Positions 1 through 8,724 of a stretch of 62,975 nucleotides of DNA are shown in pieces. The translations under genes and the position numbers were made by a program. This DNA is from an uncultured Bacteroidota bacterium. Its GTDB lineage: Bacteria; Bacteroidota; Bacteroidia; Flavobacteriales; Flavobacteriaceae. How positions within the stretch are numbered: the stretch's first letter is position 1; each line of letters starts with the position of its first letter. The notes under the pieces were generated by a model, which saw only the letters and a list, made by a program, of their open reading frames with translations, ran no database searches and was not told the DNA's origin. The stretch lies in contig CAIMBK010000042.1 in NCBI GenBank assembly GCA_903839195.1, positions 1 through 62,975 on the forward strand. Direction: 5' to 3'.

Positions 1-1
1 G

Positions 2-133
2 AAAGGAATCGCTGCAAGCAGAATCACAGGAAAAGGCTTCGGGGAAACCGGACCAAAAGCGGACTGCAAAGAAACCTGCACCGAAGAACAACACGCTCAA
101 AACCGACGCGCAGAATTCTTAATCGTGAAGTAA
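2..133 (+). CDS. OmpA-family C-terminal domain protein (5' truncated by window edge)
   Basis: Only the last 43 codons are present; the gene begins outside the window. The reading frame from base 2 ends in TAA at 131-133. It encodes a glycine-rich stretch (KGFGETGPKADC) followed by NRRAEFLIVK. This matches the end of OmpA/MotB peptidoglycan-binding domains, where the NRRxEF motif precedes the last beta strand. Two Cys residues (in DCKETC) sit in the loop before it. By family, such proteins tie the outer membrane to peptidoglycan. A strong hairpin terminator follows. The family call rests on this short tail only. Confidence 0.75.
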   Translation, partial: KGIAASRITGKGFGETGPKADCKETCTEEQHAQNRRAEFLIVK

Positions 134-156
134 TTTACAACTAAAATAGAATATCA

Positions 157-189
157 AAAATAGCGGCTTTTAAGGCCGCTATTTTTTTT
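157..189 (+). terminator. Rho-independent terminator after the OmpA-family gene
   Basis: An A run and AATAGCGGC pair perfectly with GCCGCTATT across a seven-base loop, followed by eight T. It lies about 25 bases after the stop codon. The rest of the 134-456 gap holds no convincing gene, only AT-rich sequence and a second terminator that faces left. Confidence 0.9.
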
Positions 190-410
190 GAAACAAAAGT
201 TATTTGTTAAAAACCTAAACCCATCAGAAACAATCAAATAATAAGCAATAGAACGCATTAGTTATAATAAACAGTATCGTTTTCAGAACAAATTGTTTAT
301 GGAATGTATTTATTAAATCTTAGAAATAAAAATGGATAGATTAAAACGGAAATGTATCATCAAAAACTTTCTTGGAAAACAGATCAGTAATCCTAGAAAT
401 TTTAGGCATA

Positions 411-441
411 AAAAAAGCCCCGCATTTGCGAGGCTTTTTTT
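411..441 (-). terminator. Terminator of the TonB receptor/DUF5689 operon
   Basis: Read on the minus strand, an A run leads into a GC-rich stem (GCC and CGC pairing with GCG and GGC, one C-A mismatch) with a four-base loop, then seven T. It sits 16 bases past the stop of the DUF5689 gene. The flanking A and T runs are symmetrical, so it could work in both directions. Confidence 0.85.
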
Positions 442-456
442 GAAATAACTAAAGGT

Positions 457-1794
457 TTAATTACCTATGATTTTCACATTATCTATCTCCCATGTGGAAG
501 CAGCCGTTGTAGTTGAAGTATATTTAAATGCAACACGAACAGCACTATTTCCAGTTCCTAAAAAGGCAGATAGATTTAAAGAGCCAGAATTTGCATAAAC
601 ATAATTCCCTGCCGAAAGAGTTGCCCCTGTTAGAGCAGTCCATGTTACGCCTGAGGCTGATGGACTTCCGGTTCCTGAATAATTATTTGAAACAAATACT
701 TCGATTGAATTTCCTGCAAATTTGTAGGCATTGTCAAATGACAAAGAAGCTGAAGTAAGTGTAGATAAATTAATAGCAGGAGAAATTAACCAATCTTCGT
801 TTGCTTTGTTTGTAGTAGCATAACCTGACATTTTTGCCATTCCACCTGGATTACCATAAATAGCACTATGAACCCAAACTTCTGCACCCACAACACTGTA
901 AGCATACCAAGATCCTAATCCAGAAGTAAAACCTTCTGAGAAAACAGGCACACTTCTAGGGCCAGTTAAATTTACATCCGCTTCTGTACGTGCCATGAAT
1001 TGGTAATCTGAACCATATTTTGTCAAAACACCTCTAACGGTTCCGCTTCCAGTTGGTAAAAGATGACTAGCATAAGTAGCATAACTACTCGTTCTAAAAA
1101 TAACTTTTGCCCCTGAAACATCGGTTAGCATCCAATTGGTTGCTCCGCCAAGACTGTTTGATAATTCATAATAATTTCTTCCAACAGCATCGTCTTCAAA
1201 TTGAACACCAGAAACTTCACATAAAGTGTTCAGATTGGCATCATTTAATAAATTTTTAATGGTTGTTTTTTTAACCAAAACTTCTTCGCTTAAATTGGTA
1301 CACGAAGCGATTAATTTGTTTTTGTAAACGGTCATTGGAAGTCTTCCAACAGAAGCTACAGAAGAAGAATTAACATAAATTCCTCCAATTCTCATTGAAC
1401 CATAAATGATATCGGTATACAAATCCTCCATCTTGATAAATACTTTAACACCTGGTTGGTAATCAATATAGGTGTTTGCGGCATCAACCGGAACACTAAA
1501 TCCAACCGCAGGAGTTGTTGATGTAGCTACAGTTTGAAATGAAATTGATTTGTAGAAGTTTCCTCCTTCGTCACTAGAAACAGCATACGCTTCAATGATA
1601 TCGTCTGGGAAAGCATAAGGAGCAACCAAAGAGGTTGAAACATTAATAACTTGTTGAACACCTCTATTGGCGGTCAAATTAGGTTGGTTGCATTCTAATG
1701 CAGGAATTGCATATTTGTCATCGTTTACACAGCTAGAAAGAGTTCCAAAAGCTAGAGCTACGAAAAAAACGGATTTTAAAATATTTGTTTTCAT
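457..1794 (-). CDS. DUF5689 / choice-of-anchor J lipoprotein
   Basis: The 445-residue product starts with a lipoprotein signal (hydrophobic run ending TLSSC, Cys22). The lipid is therefore expected on Cys22, with export to the outer membrane. Residues ~30-275 resemble DUF5689, an OB-like domain of Bacteroidetes surface lipoproteins. Residues ~285-445 form a jelly-roll of the choice-of-anchor J / cleaved-adhesin type (EGF..GLGSWYAYS, ANEDWLISPAINLS, WEIDNVKI). It lies 19 bases behind the TonB-dependent receptor and shares its transcript. By analogy with SusD-like partners it may capture substrate for that receptor, but it is not a SusD homologue. The substrate is unknown. Confidence 0.85.
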   Translation of the reverse strand: MKTNILKSVFFVALAFGTLSSCVNDDKYAIPALECNQPNLTANRGVQQVINVSTSLVAPYAFPDDIIEAYAVSSDEGGNFYKSISFQTVATSTTPAVGFSVPVDAANTYIDYQPGVKVFIKMEDLYTDIIYGSMRIGGIYVNSSSVASVGRLPMTVYKNKLIASCTNLSEEVLVKKTTIKNLLNDANLNTLCEVSGVQFEDDAVGRNYYELSNSLGGATNWMLTDVSGAKVIFRTSSYATYASHLLPTGSGTVRGVLTKYGSDYQFMARTEADVNLTGPRSVPVFSEGFTSGLGSWYAYSVVGAEVWVHSAIYGNPGGMAKMSGYATTNKANEDWLISPAINLSTLTSASLSFDNAYKFAGNSIEVFVSNNYSGTGSPSASGVTWTALTGATLSAGNYVYANSGSLNLSAFLGTGNSAVRVAFKYTSTTTAASTWEIDNVKIIGN

Positions 1795-1813
1795 AATAAA
1801 TGTGTTTTTCTAA

Positions 1814-4660
1814 TTAAAAATTGATGTAAAAGTTTACGAAATAAGTTCTTCCGTATCCATAAAAATATTTTGGTGCAAATGCTGGGGTGCCACTAGAAGC
1901 ATCTTGATTTAACTGTCTAAAGTTGGCGTTTCTTGCTTGTTCAAATCCGCCAGTTTTATAAGTAATATCCGCAACATTATTGATACTAGCAAAAAATCCA
2001 AAAGTTTGATTTCCTACTTTCCAAGATTTTCCACCCGTAAGATTCAATAACGTTACTGGATTGAATTTTTCTTGTTTTAATAATTCTCTACCTCTTTCAA
2101 CAGTTGCTTCTGGGAAATTAAATCCTGTAGCAGGATTGATAAAAAAGTTACTTGTTCTAGTAATAGGAGAAATATCCAAATAATTATCGGCTAAGTAATT
2201 AATGTTTGCGCCAATATTCCAGAATTTCGGATCTCTATATTCTATACCAAATGAATAAGCTTGTTGCGGCATTCCAGGTTGTCTGTAATTTTTCATTGTA
2301 GCTTCGCCAAAATTAGTAACAGGATTGGTGTTTTCTGGAGTGGCTTTTGCGTCATTTGAAATTAATACCGTTGGGTTGTTATCGTAAACATATTCACCAT
2401 AAGCGGCAGCGGCAGTTAATTTTATGGTAGCAGTTATTTGATATTCCATGCCAAATTCGCCGCCTATGTTGCTTTTGCTAATATTTGTTACAGTCTCGCT
2501 TACAAAAGCACTACTTTCATTTGTGGCAGTGTCGTCGCTATTTGCGAATATACCATCAGCATAATAAAATGAGGTTTCTGTTGCATTTGTTATTTTTGAG
2601 AAATAACCGGTAATTCTTGCTTTTAATGAAGGGCCTCTAAAAACATAACTTGCGTCGCCACTTGAAATGATTTCGCTTTGCAACCCAACAACTACATTGT
2701 CATTCAAACGTGCATTTGGATAAGTGTTGATCAGCGAAGGCGCTTTAGTCATGTGAGCGGCATTAAAATTGAAATAGTTTTTTCCGGTAACTTTATAAGT
2801 CAAACCACCTTTAAAACCAAAATTTTCAAAAGAAGTTGTAGCGCTTTTCCCCAATGAATTGGTTGGATAATAACCGTTTCTGTACAAACCTTCTCTTTGA
2901 TAATTTGTACTAGTAAATCCTTGAGCCAAATAGAAATCTACCTTTTTATAGACAAATTTAAATTGGGTAAATGCATCCAAAGTATTGGCATACAAATTAT
3001 AATTATAGCCATATTTATCTCCAACAATAACTTGTCTATTTGGATTATTCAAATCCGTTTGTTGTTGATCGACAGTTGTTCCAAATGTGTCAATATCGCT
3101 AAAATAAGAACCGCCTAATAAATCTAATACTTTTTGAAAGTTTTCTGATTTTGATTTTCTAAAGGAAACACCTCCATTAAATACAATATTGTCAGTAAGC
3201 TGCGAATTTAAATTAGAATTAAATGTCAAAGCATTAGTATTGGATCGGTCTTCATACAAAATAAATTTGCTTTCTGCCGGCGTACGACCAATTACAGTTC
3301 CATTAGCGTCTAAAATCAGCGTTGAATTCGCATTATACATGCTATCCCAGTTCAGCTGTTGGTTGGCATAAAAATTGGCTTTTGCAACATCTGCTTGAGC
3401 AAAATCAGGCGTAAAAGCGCCAGAATAAATTCCTTGATCAGCAGCATAAAGTGACGTAAAATAACTAGGAAGTTTTTTATAATAAGTTGGATCTGGATTA
3501 TCAACCCCTTGGAAGTCAAGACGGCTGTTTCCAATTCCACCAGTTTGATAAGTAATATTCGAGTTTAATTTGTTTTTATCATTTATTTTCCAATAATGAC
3601 TCAACATGAAAATAGGTTCGTCTACTTTTTTCACTCTTGAATTTCTTTTTTCTCCATCTTGCCATCCCCAGTAGGAATTGTAATTAGTTCCTGCCAAATT
3701 CGCCAACTCATCCGTTGTAGGAGAATTTTTTCCGCGATTATTTTGTGCATAAATGGACGTCAAATTGATGCTATGATGGTCGTTTATTTTTTTCTCAACA
3801 CTTGCAAATACAGAATTTGCAGCATAATTTGTTCCTTCAAAATAAGCTTCTTGCGCCCATCTTCTTCCAGCAGAAAAAACATAAGCCCATCCGTCCTTGT
3901 TCATTCCAGAAGCGGTAGTTGCCATAACACGACTGTTGTAAGTAGTATTTGTTCCAGAATACGTAACCCGATTTCCTATACGATACATCGAAGCACGAGT
4001 GTTGATTTCTTCTGTTCCAAGAATACCGCCAAATGTATAATCAGAAGCACCAGAACCCGTTGTGAATTCTTGGTTTCTTGTTGCGTCATTTAATCCGCCC
4101 CAATTGCTCCATTGCGGTCTTCCATCAACGGCTTTGTTCATAGTAACGCCATTAATCATTGATCTAGAATATTCATTATCTAAACCACGAATTCTAAATC
4201 TAGCTTGCCCCCAATTATAGGCCGCCGATTGTTGAAAAACGTCTTTTGAAGATTGTAATAAACTTGATGTACTTTCTGACCCACTATTGTCATCACTCAA
4301 ATCATTTTCAGAAATGGTAATAAGACTGCCCTGAATTTCAGCACTTTGATCATCCTCTAAAACAACAACTCCCAAATCAATTATTTTTCCAGCAATAATT
4401 TCAACTGGAAGCAATTGGTCTTTAAAACCAACACTTTTAATTTGTAATAATTGATTTCCAACCGCTACTTTATCAAAAACAAATTTACCCTCAGCATTAG
4501 TAAGCTGGGTCAAATTCGTGTTTTGAATAGTAGCAACAACATTTTGTAAAGGCTTTTGTGTTTTTGAATCCAAAACCTTTCCAGAAATTCCAGTTGGGAC
4601 TTGGGCAAAAGCAAAAAACACCTGCATTACAAATAATGTACTAATAACAAGTTTTTTCAT
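1814..4660 (-). CDS. TonB-dependent outer-membrane receptor with carboxypeptidase-regulatory-like N-domain
   Basis: The 948-residue product has a signal peptide (residues 1-19, ending AFAQ). A CarboxypepD_reg-like beta-sandwich follows (~22-105: GISGKVLDSKTQKPLQNVVATI). Next come a plug domain (~130-240, with FRIRGLDNEYSRSMINGV) and a long 22-strand-type barrel ending in FVNFYINF. Such receptors take up large or scarce substrates using TonB energy. It is transcribed with the DUF5689 lipoprotein and divergently from a secreted phosphodiesterase-fold enzyme. That arrangement suggests uptake of phosphorus- or nucleotide-containing material, which is inference only. Confidence 0.93.
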   Translation of the reverse strand: MKKLVISTLFVMQVFFAFAQVPTGISGKVLDSKTQKPLQNVVATIQNTNLTQLTNAEGKFVFDKVAVGNQLLQIKSVGFKDQLLPVEIIAGKIIDLGVVVLEDDQSAEIQGSLITISENDLSDDNSGSESTSSLLQSSKDVFQQSAAYNWGQARFRIRGLDNEYSRSMINGVTMNKAVDGRPQWSNWGGLNDATRNQEFTTGSGASDYTFGGILGTEEINTRASMYRIGNRVTYSGTNTTYNSRVMATTASGMNKDGWAYVFSAGRRWAQEAYFEGTNYAANSVFASVEKKINDHHSINLTSIYAQNNRGKNSPTTDELANLAGTNYNSYWGWQDGEKRNSRVKKVDEPIFMLSHYWKINDKNKLNSNITYQTGGIGNSRLDFQGVDNPDPTYYKKLPSYFTSLYAADQGIYSGAFTPDFAQADVAKANFYANQQLNWDSMYNANSTLILDANGTVIGRTPAESKFILYEDRSNTNALTFNSNLNSQLTDNIVFNGGVSFRKSKSENFQKVLDLLGGSYFSDIDTFGTTVDQQQTDLNNPNRQVIVGDKYGYNYNLYANTLDAFTQFKFVYKKVDFYLAQGFTSTNYQREGLYRNGYYPTNSLGKSATTSFENFGFKGGLTYKVTGKNYFNFNAAHMTKAPSLINTYPNARLNDNVVVGLQSEIISSGDASYVFRGPSLKARITGYFSKITNATETSFYYADGIFANSDDTATNESSAFVSETVTNISKSNIGGEFGMEYQITATIKLTAAAAYGEYVYDNNPTVLISNDAKATPENTNPVTNFGEATMKNYRQPGMPQQAYSFGIEYRDPKFWNIGANINYLADNYLDISPITRTSNFFINPATGFNFPEATVERGRELLKQEKFNPVTLLNLTGGKSWKVGNQTFGFFASINNVADITYKTGGFEQARNANFRQLNQDASSGTPAFAPKYFYGYGRTYFVNFYINF

Positions 4661-4714
4661 AAATAATAGTAAAAGTTAGTCCATTTAGGTTTTTGTTTGA
4701 GGCCAAATGGGGAA

Positions 4715-4722
4715 CAAATTTA
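4715..4722 (-). promoter_or_regulatory. Candidate promoter -7 box for the TonB receptor operon
   Basis: On the minus strand this reads TAAATTTG, a full match to the Bacteroidetes TAnnTTTG box, 54 bases before the receptor start codon. No clear TTG element is seen at -33. The 4661-4965 gap is the divergent control region of two transcripts and holds no gene. Confidence 0.6.
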
Positions 4723-4912
4723 CACGTTTTAATTACATAATTTTCATTTATTCTAAAACTTATGTTAATCTTAATCCTAAGATAACATTAAGCCCTTTGT
4801 TTGTAGGCGCTTTAAATAAAATTAAAACACTATTTTATTTTATTTCTAAATAGGTTTGTCACAGAAATCTATTTCTTAACAAAACAATTTCAGGCTTTAA
4901 ACATTATTATTC

Positions 4913-4920
4913 TACATTTG
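4913..4920 (+). promoter_or_regulatory. Candidate promoter -7 box for the secreted endonuclease-like gene
   Basis: TACATTTG matches TAnnTTTG exactly and stands 45 bases upstream of the start codon. The upstream TTG element is weak or absent. Confidence 0.6.
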
Positions 4921-4965
4921 CAATTCAAACATCAATTGCGTTTGAGATAATTTAACCCTAGATTT

Positions 4966-6075
4966 ATGAATAATAAACTATTAGTTGCCCTTCTTTGTAT
5001 TGTTTTTGCAATAAATGGGACTCGTGCTCAAGAAAAAAAATATAAAGTTCATACCGTAGCATTTTATAATTGCGAGAATTTATTTGACACCATAAATGGA
5101 GAAAATTTTGATGAAGAATACCTTCCGGAAAAAGGGTGGACATTAAAAAAATACAAACAAAAACTAAACAATTTAGGGCGTGTTATTTCCCAAATTGGAA
5201 CCAACGACACTCAAAAAGAACCACCAACAATAATAGGTGTGGCCGAAATTGAAAACCGCGGGGTTCTTGAAGATTTAGTCAAAGATTATCAAATGATTAA
5301 TATCGATTACGGAATCGTTCATTTCGATTCACCAGATAAACGCGGCATCGACGTTGGGTTTTTGTATCAAAAAAAGCACTTTAAACCTACTAGTTTTATA
5401 AACATTCCTTTATTGGTTTATAGAGATAATACGGCTCCAACCAAAAAAGAGAAAGAAAAAGCCGAAGCCGAAGAAAAAACCGACGACATAACCGAGGCTG
5501 ACAAAAGTACTAATCGAGTTTATACGCGTGACATATTATTAGTTACAGGCCTTTTGGACGGAGAAGAAATCAACGTTCTTGTCAATCACTGGCCATCGCG
5601 GTCGGGTGGCGAAAAAAAGAGTAGCCCTTTCCGAGAAGCCGCCGGCAGAATGGATCGTAAAATTATGGATTCTATTTACAGCAAAAACCCAAATGCCAAA
5701 ATCATTGCCATGGGCGATTTAAATGACGGAACTTATAATAAAAGTGTAAAAGAAGGAATTGGCGCCAAACTAAAAAAAGAGGAAGTAAAACAATTTGGCG
5801 TTTACAACCCTTTTGAAGAAATGGCAATCAAAGGAAATGCTACATTGTTTTATCGCGATTCAGGAGATATTTTTGACCAAATAATGGTTTCGGAGACGTT
5901 AATAAAACCCGATTATTCTTCTTTCAAATATTGGAAAGCCGGAATTTATAATAAGCCCTTTTTAATAGAAACCGCCGGAAGATATACAGGATATCCAAAA
6001 AGAAATAACACTGCGGAGCCTGGTTTTAGCGACCACTTTCCGGTTTATGTTTATTTAATAAAAGAAATAAAATAG
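4966..6075 (+). CDS. Secreted endonuclease/exonuclease/phosphatase-family hydrolase
   Basis: The 369-residue product has a signal peptide (residues 1-21, ending GTRAQ). Its fold is the Mg-dependent EEP (DNase I / exonuclease III-like) phosphodiesterase. Visible active-site motifs are FYNCENLFDT (early Asn), VAEIENRGVL (metal-binding Glu), VNHWPSRSGG (catalytic His), AMGDLND (Asp and Asn) and the terminal SDHFPVYVYL (Asp-His). A charged insertion (KEKEKAEAEEK, ~residues 163-175) interrupts the core. The likely location is the periplasm or cell surface. It is divergent from a TonB receptor and may prepare a nucleic-acid or phosphodiester substrate for it. The exact substrate cannot be read from sequence. 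Confidence 0.9.
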   Translation: MNNKLLVALLCIVFAINGTRAQEKKYKVHTVAFYNCENLFDTINGENFDEEYLPEKGWTLKKYKQKLNNLGRVISQIGTNDTQKEPPTIIGVAEIENRGVLEDLVKDYQMINIDYGIVHFDSPDKRGIDVGFLYQKKHFKPTSFINIPLLVYRDNTAPTKKEKEKAEAEEKTDDITEADKSTNRVYTRDILLVTGLLDGEEINVLVNHWPSRSGGEKKSSPFREAAGRMDRKIMDSIYSKNPNAKIIAMGDLNDGTYNKSVKEGIGAKLKKEEVKQFGVYNPFEEMAIKGNATLFYRDSGDIFDQIMVSETLIKPDYSSFKYWKAGIYNKPFLIETAGRYTGYPKRNNTAEPGFSDHFPVYVYLIKEIK

Positions 6076-6090
6076 TCAAATATAATTTAT

Positions 6091-6136
6091 AAAAAAGGGC
6101 GGTAAATGAAGCAATTCAAATTACTGCCCTTTTTTG
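6091..6136 (+). terminator. Terminator after the endonuclease-like gene
   Basis: An A run with GGGCGGTAA pairs with TTACTGCCC plus a T run, with one G-U pair and a loop of about 16 bases. It starts 16 bases past the stop codon. Confidence 0.9.
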
Positions 6137-6178
6137 TTTTTTCAAACGTCACTTTTCTGTATTTTTATATAAATTTTT

Positions 6179-6724
6179 ATGCTTATGCCAATTACAAAAC
6201 CCTTCAACCTCAATAAATGGATCGATGAAAACCGACATTTATTAAAACCACCCGTTGGAAACAAAAACATTTATGTCGAATCGCAAGATTATATTGTAAT
6301 GATTGTTGCAGGACCGAACGCCCGAAAAGATTACCATTTTAACGAAACAGAAGAGTTGTTTTATCAGTTGGAAGGAACAATAAAAGTAGCCATTCAAGAA
6401 GGTGGACAACGAAAAGAAATTGAACTTCAACCAGGAGATATGTATTTGCATCCCGCCAAAATCCCCCATTCACCCAGTCGTTCGGAAGGGTCAATTGGTT
6501 TGGTAATCGAAAGAAAACGCGCCGGAAAAGGATTTACCGACGGATTGATTTGGCATTGCGAAAACTGCAACCATTTATTGCACGAAGTCTATTTTGAACT
6601 GCATGATATTGAAAAAGATTTCTTGCCGCATTATGAACATTTCTTCCATTCAGAAGCTATGAGAACGTGCAAAAAATGCAGCACCATTATGGAATCCGAC
6701 CCGAAATACCTTGCTTCAAAATGA
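6179..6724 (+). CDS. 3-hydroxyanthranilate 3,4-dioxygenase
   Basis: This cupin enzyme opens 3-hydroxyanthranilate to aminocarboxymuconate semialdehyde, the precursor of quinolinate in the kynurenine route to NAD. Its 181 residues show the Fe(II) ligands His53, Glu59 (DYHFNETEELFYQ) and His97 (IPHSP). Arg49 and Arg101 are placed to bind substrate. A C-terminal rubredoxin-like metal site is formed by Cys127/Cys130 (CENC) and Cys164/Cys167 (CKKC), typical of the bacterial homodimeric form. The ATG at 6185 (MPITKPFN) is an equally good start. The stop lies 55 bases before the aldehyde dehydrogenase. Tryptophan dioxygenase of the same pathway lies at 51.6 kb. Confidence 0.93.
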   Translation: MLMPITKPFNLNKWIDENRHLLKPPVGNKNIYVESQDYIVMIVAGPNARKDYHFNETEELFYQLEGTIKVAIQEGGQRKEIELQPGDMYLHPAKIPHSPSRSEGSIGLVIERKRAGKGFTDGLIWHCENCNHLLHEVYFELHDIEKDFLPHYEHFFHSEAMRTCKKCSTIMESDPKYLASK

Positions 6725-6779
6725 TAAATATTCAATATATTTGTACAAAATAATACAATTCAAAAAAAACCAAATAGAA

Positions 6780-8333
6780 ATGACGACAATTGCTGAACAA
6801 TTCGGAATGAAACAAGCGCTAGAACAATTAGGAATAAAAGCTATAAATCCTGGAACCTCAACCGGGATAACCCATTTTGCCAATGGAGAAATGCTCGCTT
6901 CCTTTTCGCCTGTGGATGGCCAACTAATTGCAAAAGTAACCACATCTTCGCCAGAAGATTATGAAAAAGTGATGCAAACGGCAACAGCAGCTTTTCAAAC
7001 ATTTCGATTGATGCCAGCGCCACAACGAGGCGAAATTGTGCGTCAGTTTGGGGATAAATTACGAAAAAACAAAGAAGCACTTGGAAAATTAGTTTCCTAT
7101 GAAATGGGAAAATCGCTTCAAGAAGGTTACGGAGAAGTGCAAGAAATGATCGACATCTGTGATTTTGCCGTTGGACTTTCCAGACAACTTCACGGATTAA
7201 CCATGCATTCCGAACGACCAGGACATAGAATGTACGAACAATACCATCCGCTTGGTGTGGTTGGAATTATTTCTGCGTTCAATTTTCCTGTAGCAGTTTG
7301 GGCTTGGAATACCGCATTGGCTTGGATTTCAGGCGATGTTTGTGTTTGGAAACCTTCCGAAAAAACACCGCTTTGCGGAATCGCTTGTCAAAATATCATT
7401 GCCGAAGTGATCAAAGAAAACAACCTTCCAGAAGGAATTTCATGCCTAATTAATGGCGATTATAAAATCGGCGAATTACTAACTTCCGACAAACGAGTTC
7501 CATTAATATCCGCCACAGGTTCTACCCGAATGGGAAAAATTGTAGCGCAAACCGTTGCAGGGCGACTTGGAAAATCATTATTAGAATTAGGAGGAAATAA
7601 CGCGATTATTGTTACGCCTGATGCGGATATCAAAATGACGGTAATCGGAGCTGTTTTTGGCGCTGTGGGCACCGCTGGTCAACGTTGTACTTCCACCCGA
7701 CGATTGATAATTCACGATAGTATTTATGACAAAGTAAAAGACGCTATTGTTTCGGCTTACAACCAACTTCGAATCGGAAATCCATTGGATCAAAACAATC
7801 ACGTTGGGCCACTTATTGATGTTCAAGCGGTTGAAATGTATAAAAATGCTTTAACCAAAGTAGTTGCCGAAGGCGGAAAAATTCTCGTTGAAGGCGGCGT
7901 GCTTTCAGGCGAAGGTTATGAAAGCGGTTGTTATGTAAAACCTGCCATAGCCGAAGCAAAAAATACTTTCGAAATCGTACAACACGAAACATTCGCCCCA
8001 GTTTTATATTTATTAAAATATTCGGGAGATGTTCATGATGCAATTGCTATTCAAAATGGCGTAGCACAAGGACTTTCTTCTGCAATTATGACTAATAATT
8101 TACGAGAAGCCGAATTATTTCTTTCAGTTGCTGGTTCCGATTGTGGAATTGCCAATGTGAATATCGGAACTTCTGGCGCTGAAATTGGAGGTGCTTTTGG
8201 TGGCGAAAAAGAAACAGGCGGCGGAAGAGAATCTGGTTCCGATGCGTGGAAAATTTATATGAGAAGACAAACCAATACCATCAATTATACCACAAGTTTG
8301 CCATTGGCTCAAGGAATAAAATTTGATTTGTAA
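6780..8333 (+). CDS. ALDH7/antiquitin-type aldehyde dehydrogenase (aminoadipate-semialdehyde family)
   Basis: The 517-residue NAD-dependent aldehyde dehydrogenase has catalytic Cys303 (GTAGQRCTSTRR), general-base Glu269 (LLELGGNN) and Asn168 (AFNFP). The C-terminus GGEKETGGGRESGSDAWK followed by YMRRQTNTINY is diagnostic of ALDH7, which oxidises alpha-aminoadipate semialdehyde / piperideine-6-carboxylate in lysine breakdown. The frame is open to 6711, but those 23 extra codons overlap the dioxygenase and look unlike the family. The ATG at 6780 aligns with known N-termini. Despite its neighbour it is not of the ALDH8 type that would follow 3-hydroxyanthranilate dioxygenase in the catabolic branch. 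Confidence 0.92.
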   Translation: MTTIAEQFGMKQALEQLGIKAINPGTSTGITHFANGEMLASFSPVDGQLIAKVTTSSPEDYEKVMQTATAAFQTFRLMPAPQRGEIVRQFGDKLRKNKEALGKLVSYEMGKSLQEGYGEVQEMIDICDFAVGLSRQLHGLTMHSERPGHRMYEQYHPLGVVGIISAFNFPVAVWAWNTALAWISGDVCVWKPSEKTPLCGIACQNIIAEVIKENNLPEGISCLINGDYKIGELLTSDKRVPLISATGSTRMGKIVAQTVAGRLGKSLLELGGNNAIIVTPDADIKMTVIGAVFGAVGTAGQRCTSTRRLIIHDSIYDKVKDAIVSAYNQLRIGNPLDQNNHVGPLIDVQAVEMYKNALTKVVAEGGKILVEGGVLSGEGYESGCYVKPAIAEAKNTFEIVQHETFAPVLYLLKYSGDVHDAIAIQNGVAQGLSSAIMTNNLREAELFLSVAGSDCGIANVNIGTSGAEIGGAFGGEKETGGGRESGSDAWKIYMRRQTNTINYTTSLPLAQGIKFDL

Positions 8334-8351
8334 TTTGTTTATATAAAAAAA

Positions 8352-8723
8352 ATGAAAAAAGGATTTTTATTTTTATTGTTGCTGCTTTCTTGTAACGAAG
8401 CTAGCGAAACTGAACAGATTTTTTGCACAACTGAAGCAAAAGCGGGACTAAATGTTGCCGTTAATCTGACAGAATCGAGTTCCAATATTCCTATTTCTGA
8501 AGGCGTGACGGTAATTGCAACGGATGGAAATTATTCGGAAACATTATCGTTTTATGATCCACAAAATCCGATATTTTCAGGGGCATATGAAAGAACGGGA
8601 ACGTATATCATTACCGTTACAAAACCCGGGCGGCAAACCTATGTTTCGCAACCTATCGAAGTAACAAAAGACGTTTGCCATGTTGTTCCTGAAAATATTT
8701 CTGTTTTATTATTGCCAAATTGA
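8352..8723 (+). CDS. Small putative lipoprotein, unknown function
   Basis: The 123-residue product has a very short lipoprotein signal (MKKGFLFLLLLLSC, Cys14). The mature part looks like one beta-sandwich (ISEGVTVIATDG, GTYIITVTKPGRQTY), as in carboxypeptidase-regulatory or bacterial Ig-like domains. It contains Cys30 and a second Cys near the end (KDVCHVV) that could form a disulfide. It begins 18 bases after the aldehyde dehydrogenase, probably on the same transcript. Its stop is only one base from the stop of the convergent metallophosphoesterase. I do not recognise a specific family. Confidence 0.75.
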   Translation: MKKGFLFLLLLLSCNEASETEQIFCTTEAKAGLNVAVNLTESSSNIPISEGVTVIATDGNYSETLSFYDPQNPIFSGAYERTGTYIITVTKPGRQTYVSQPIEVTKDVCHVVPENISVLLLPN

Positions 8724-8724
8724 T

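Noticed and set aside
3659..4093. 144-codon plus-strand ORF opposite the TonB receptor
   Set aside because: It lies wholly antisense to a well-supported receptor gene, is rich in Cys, Ser and Arg as expected from a shadow frame, and has no promoter.
6711..6779. Extended N-terminus of the aldehyde dehydrogenase
   Set aside because: It overlaps the end of the dioxygenase gene and the 23 residues are unlike ALDH7 starts; ATG at 6780 fits.
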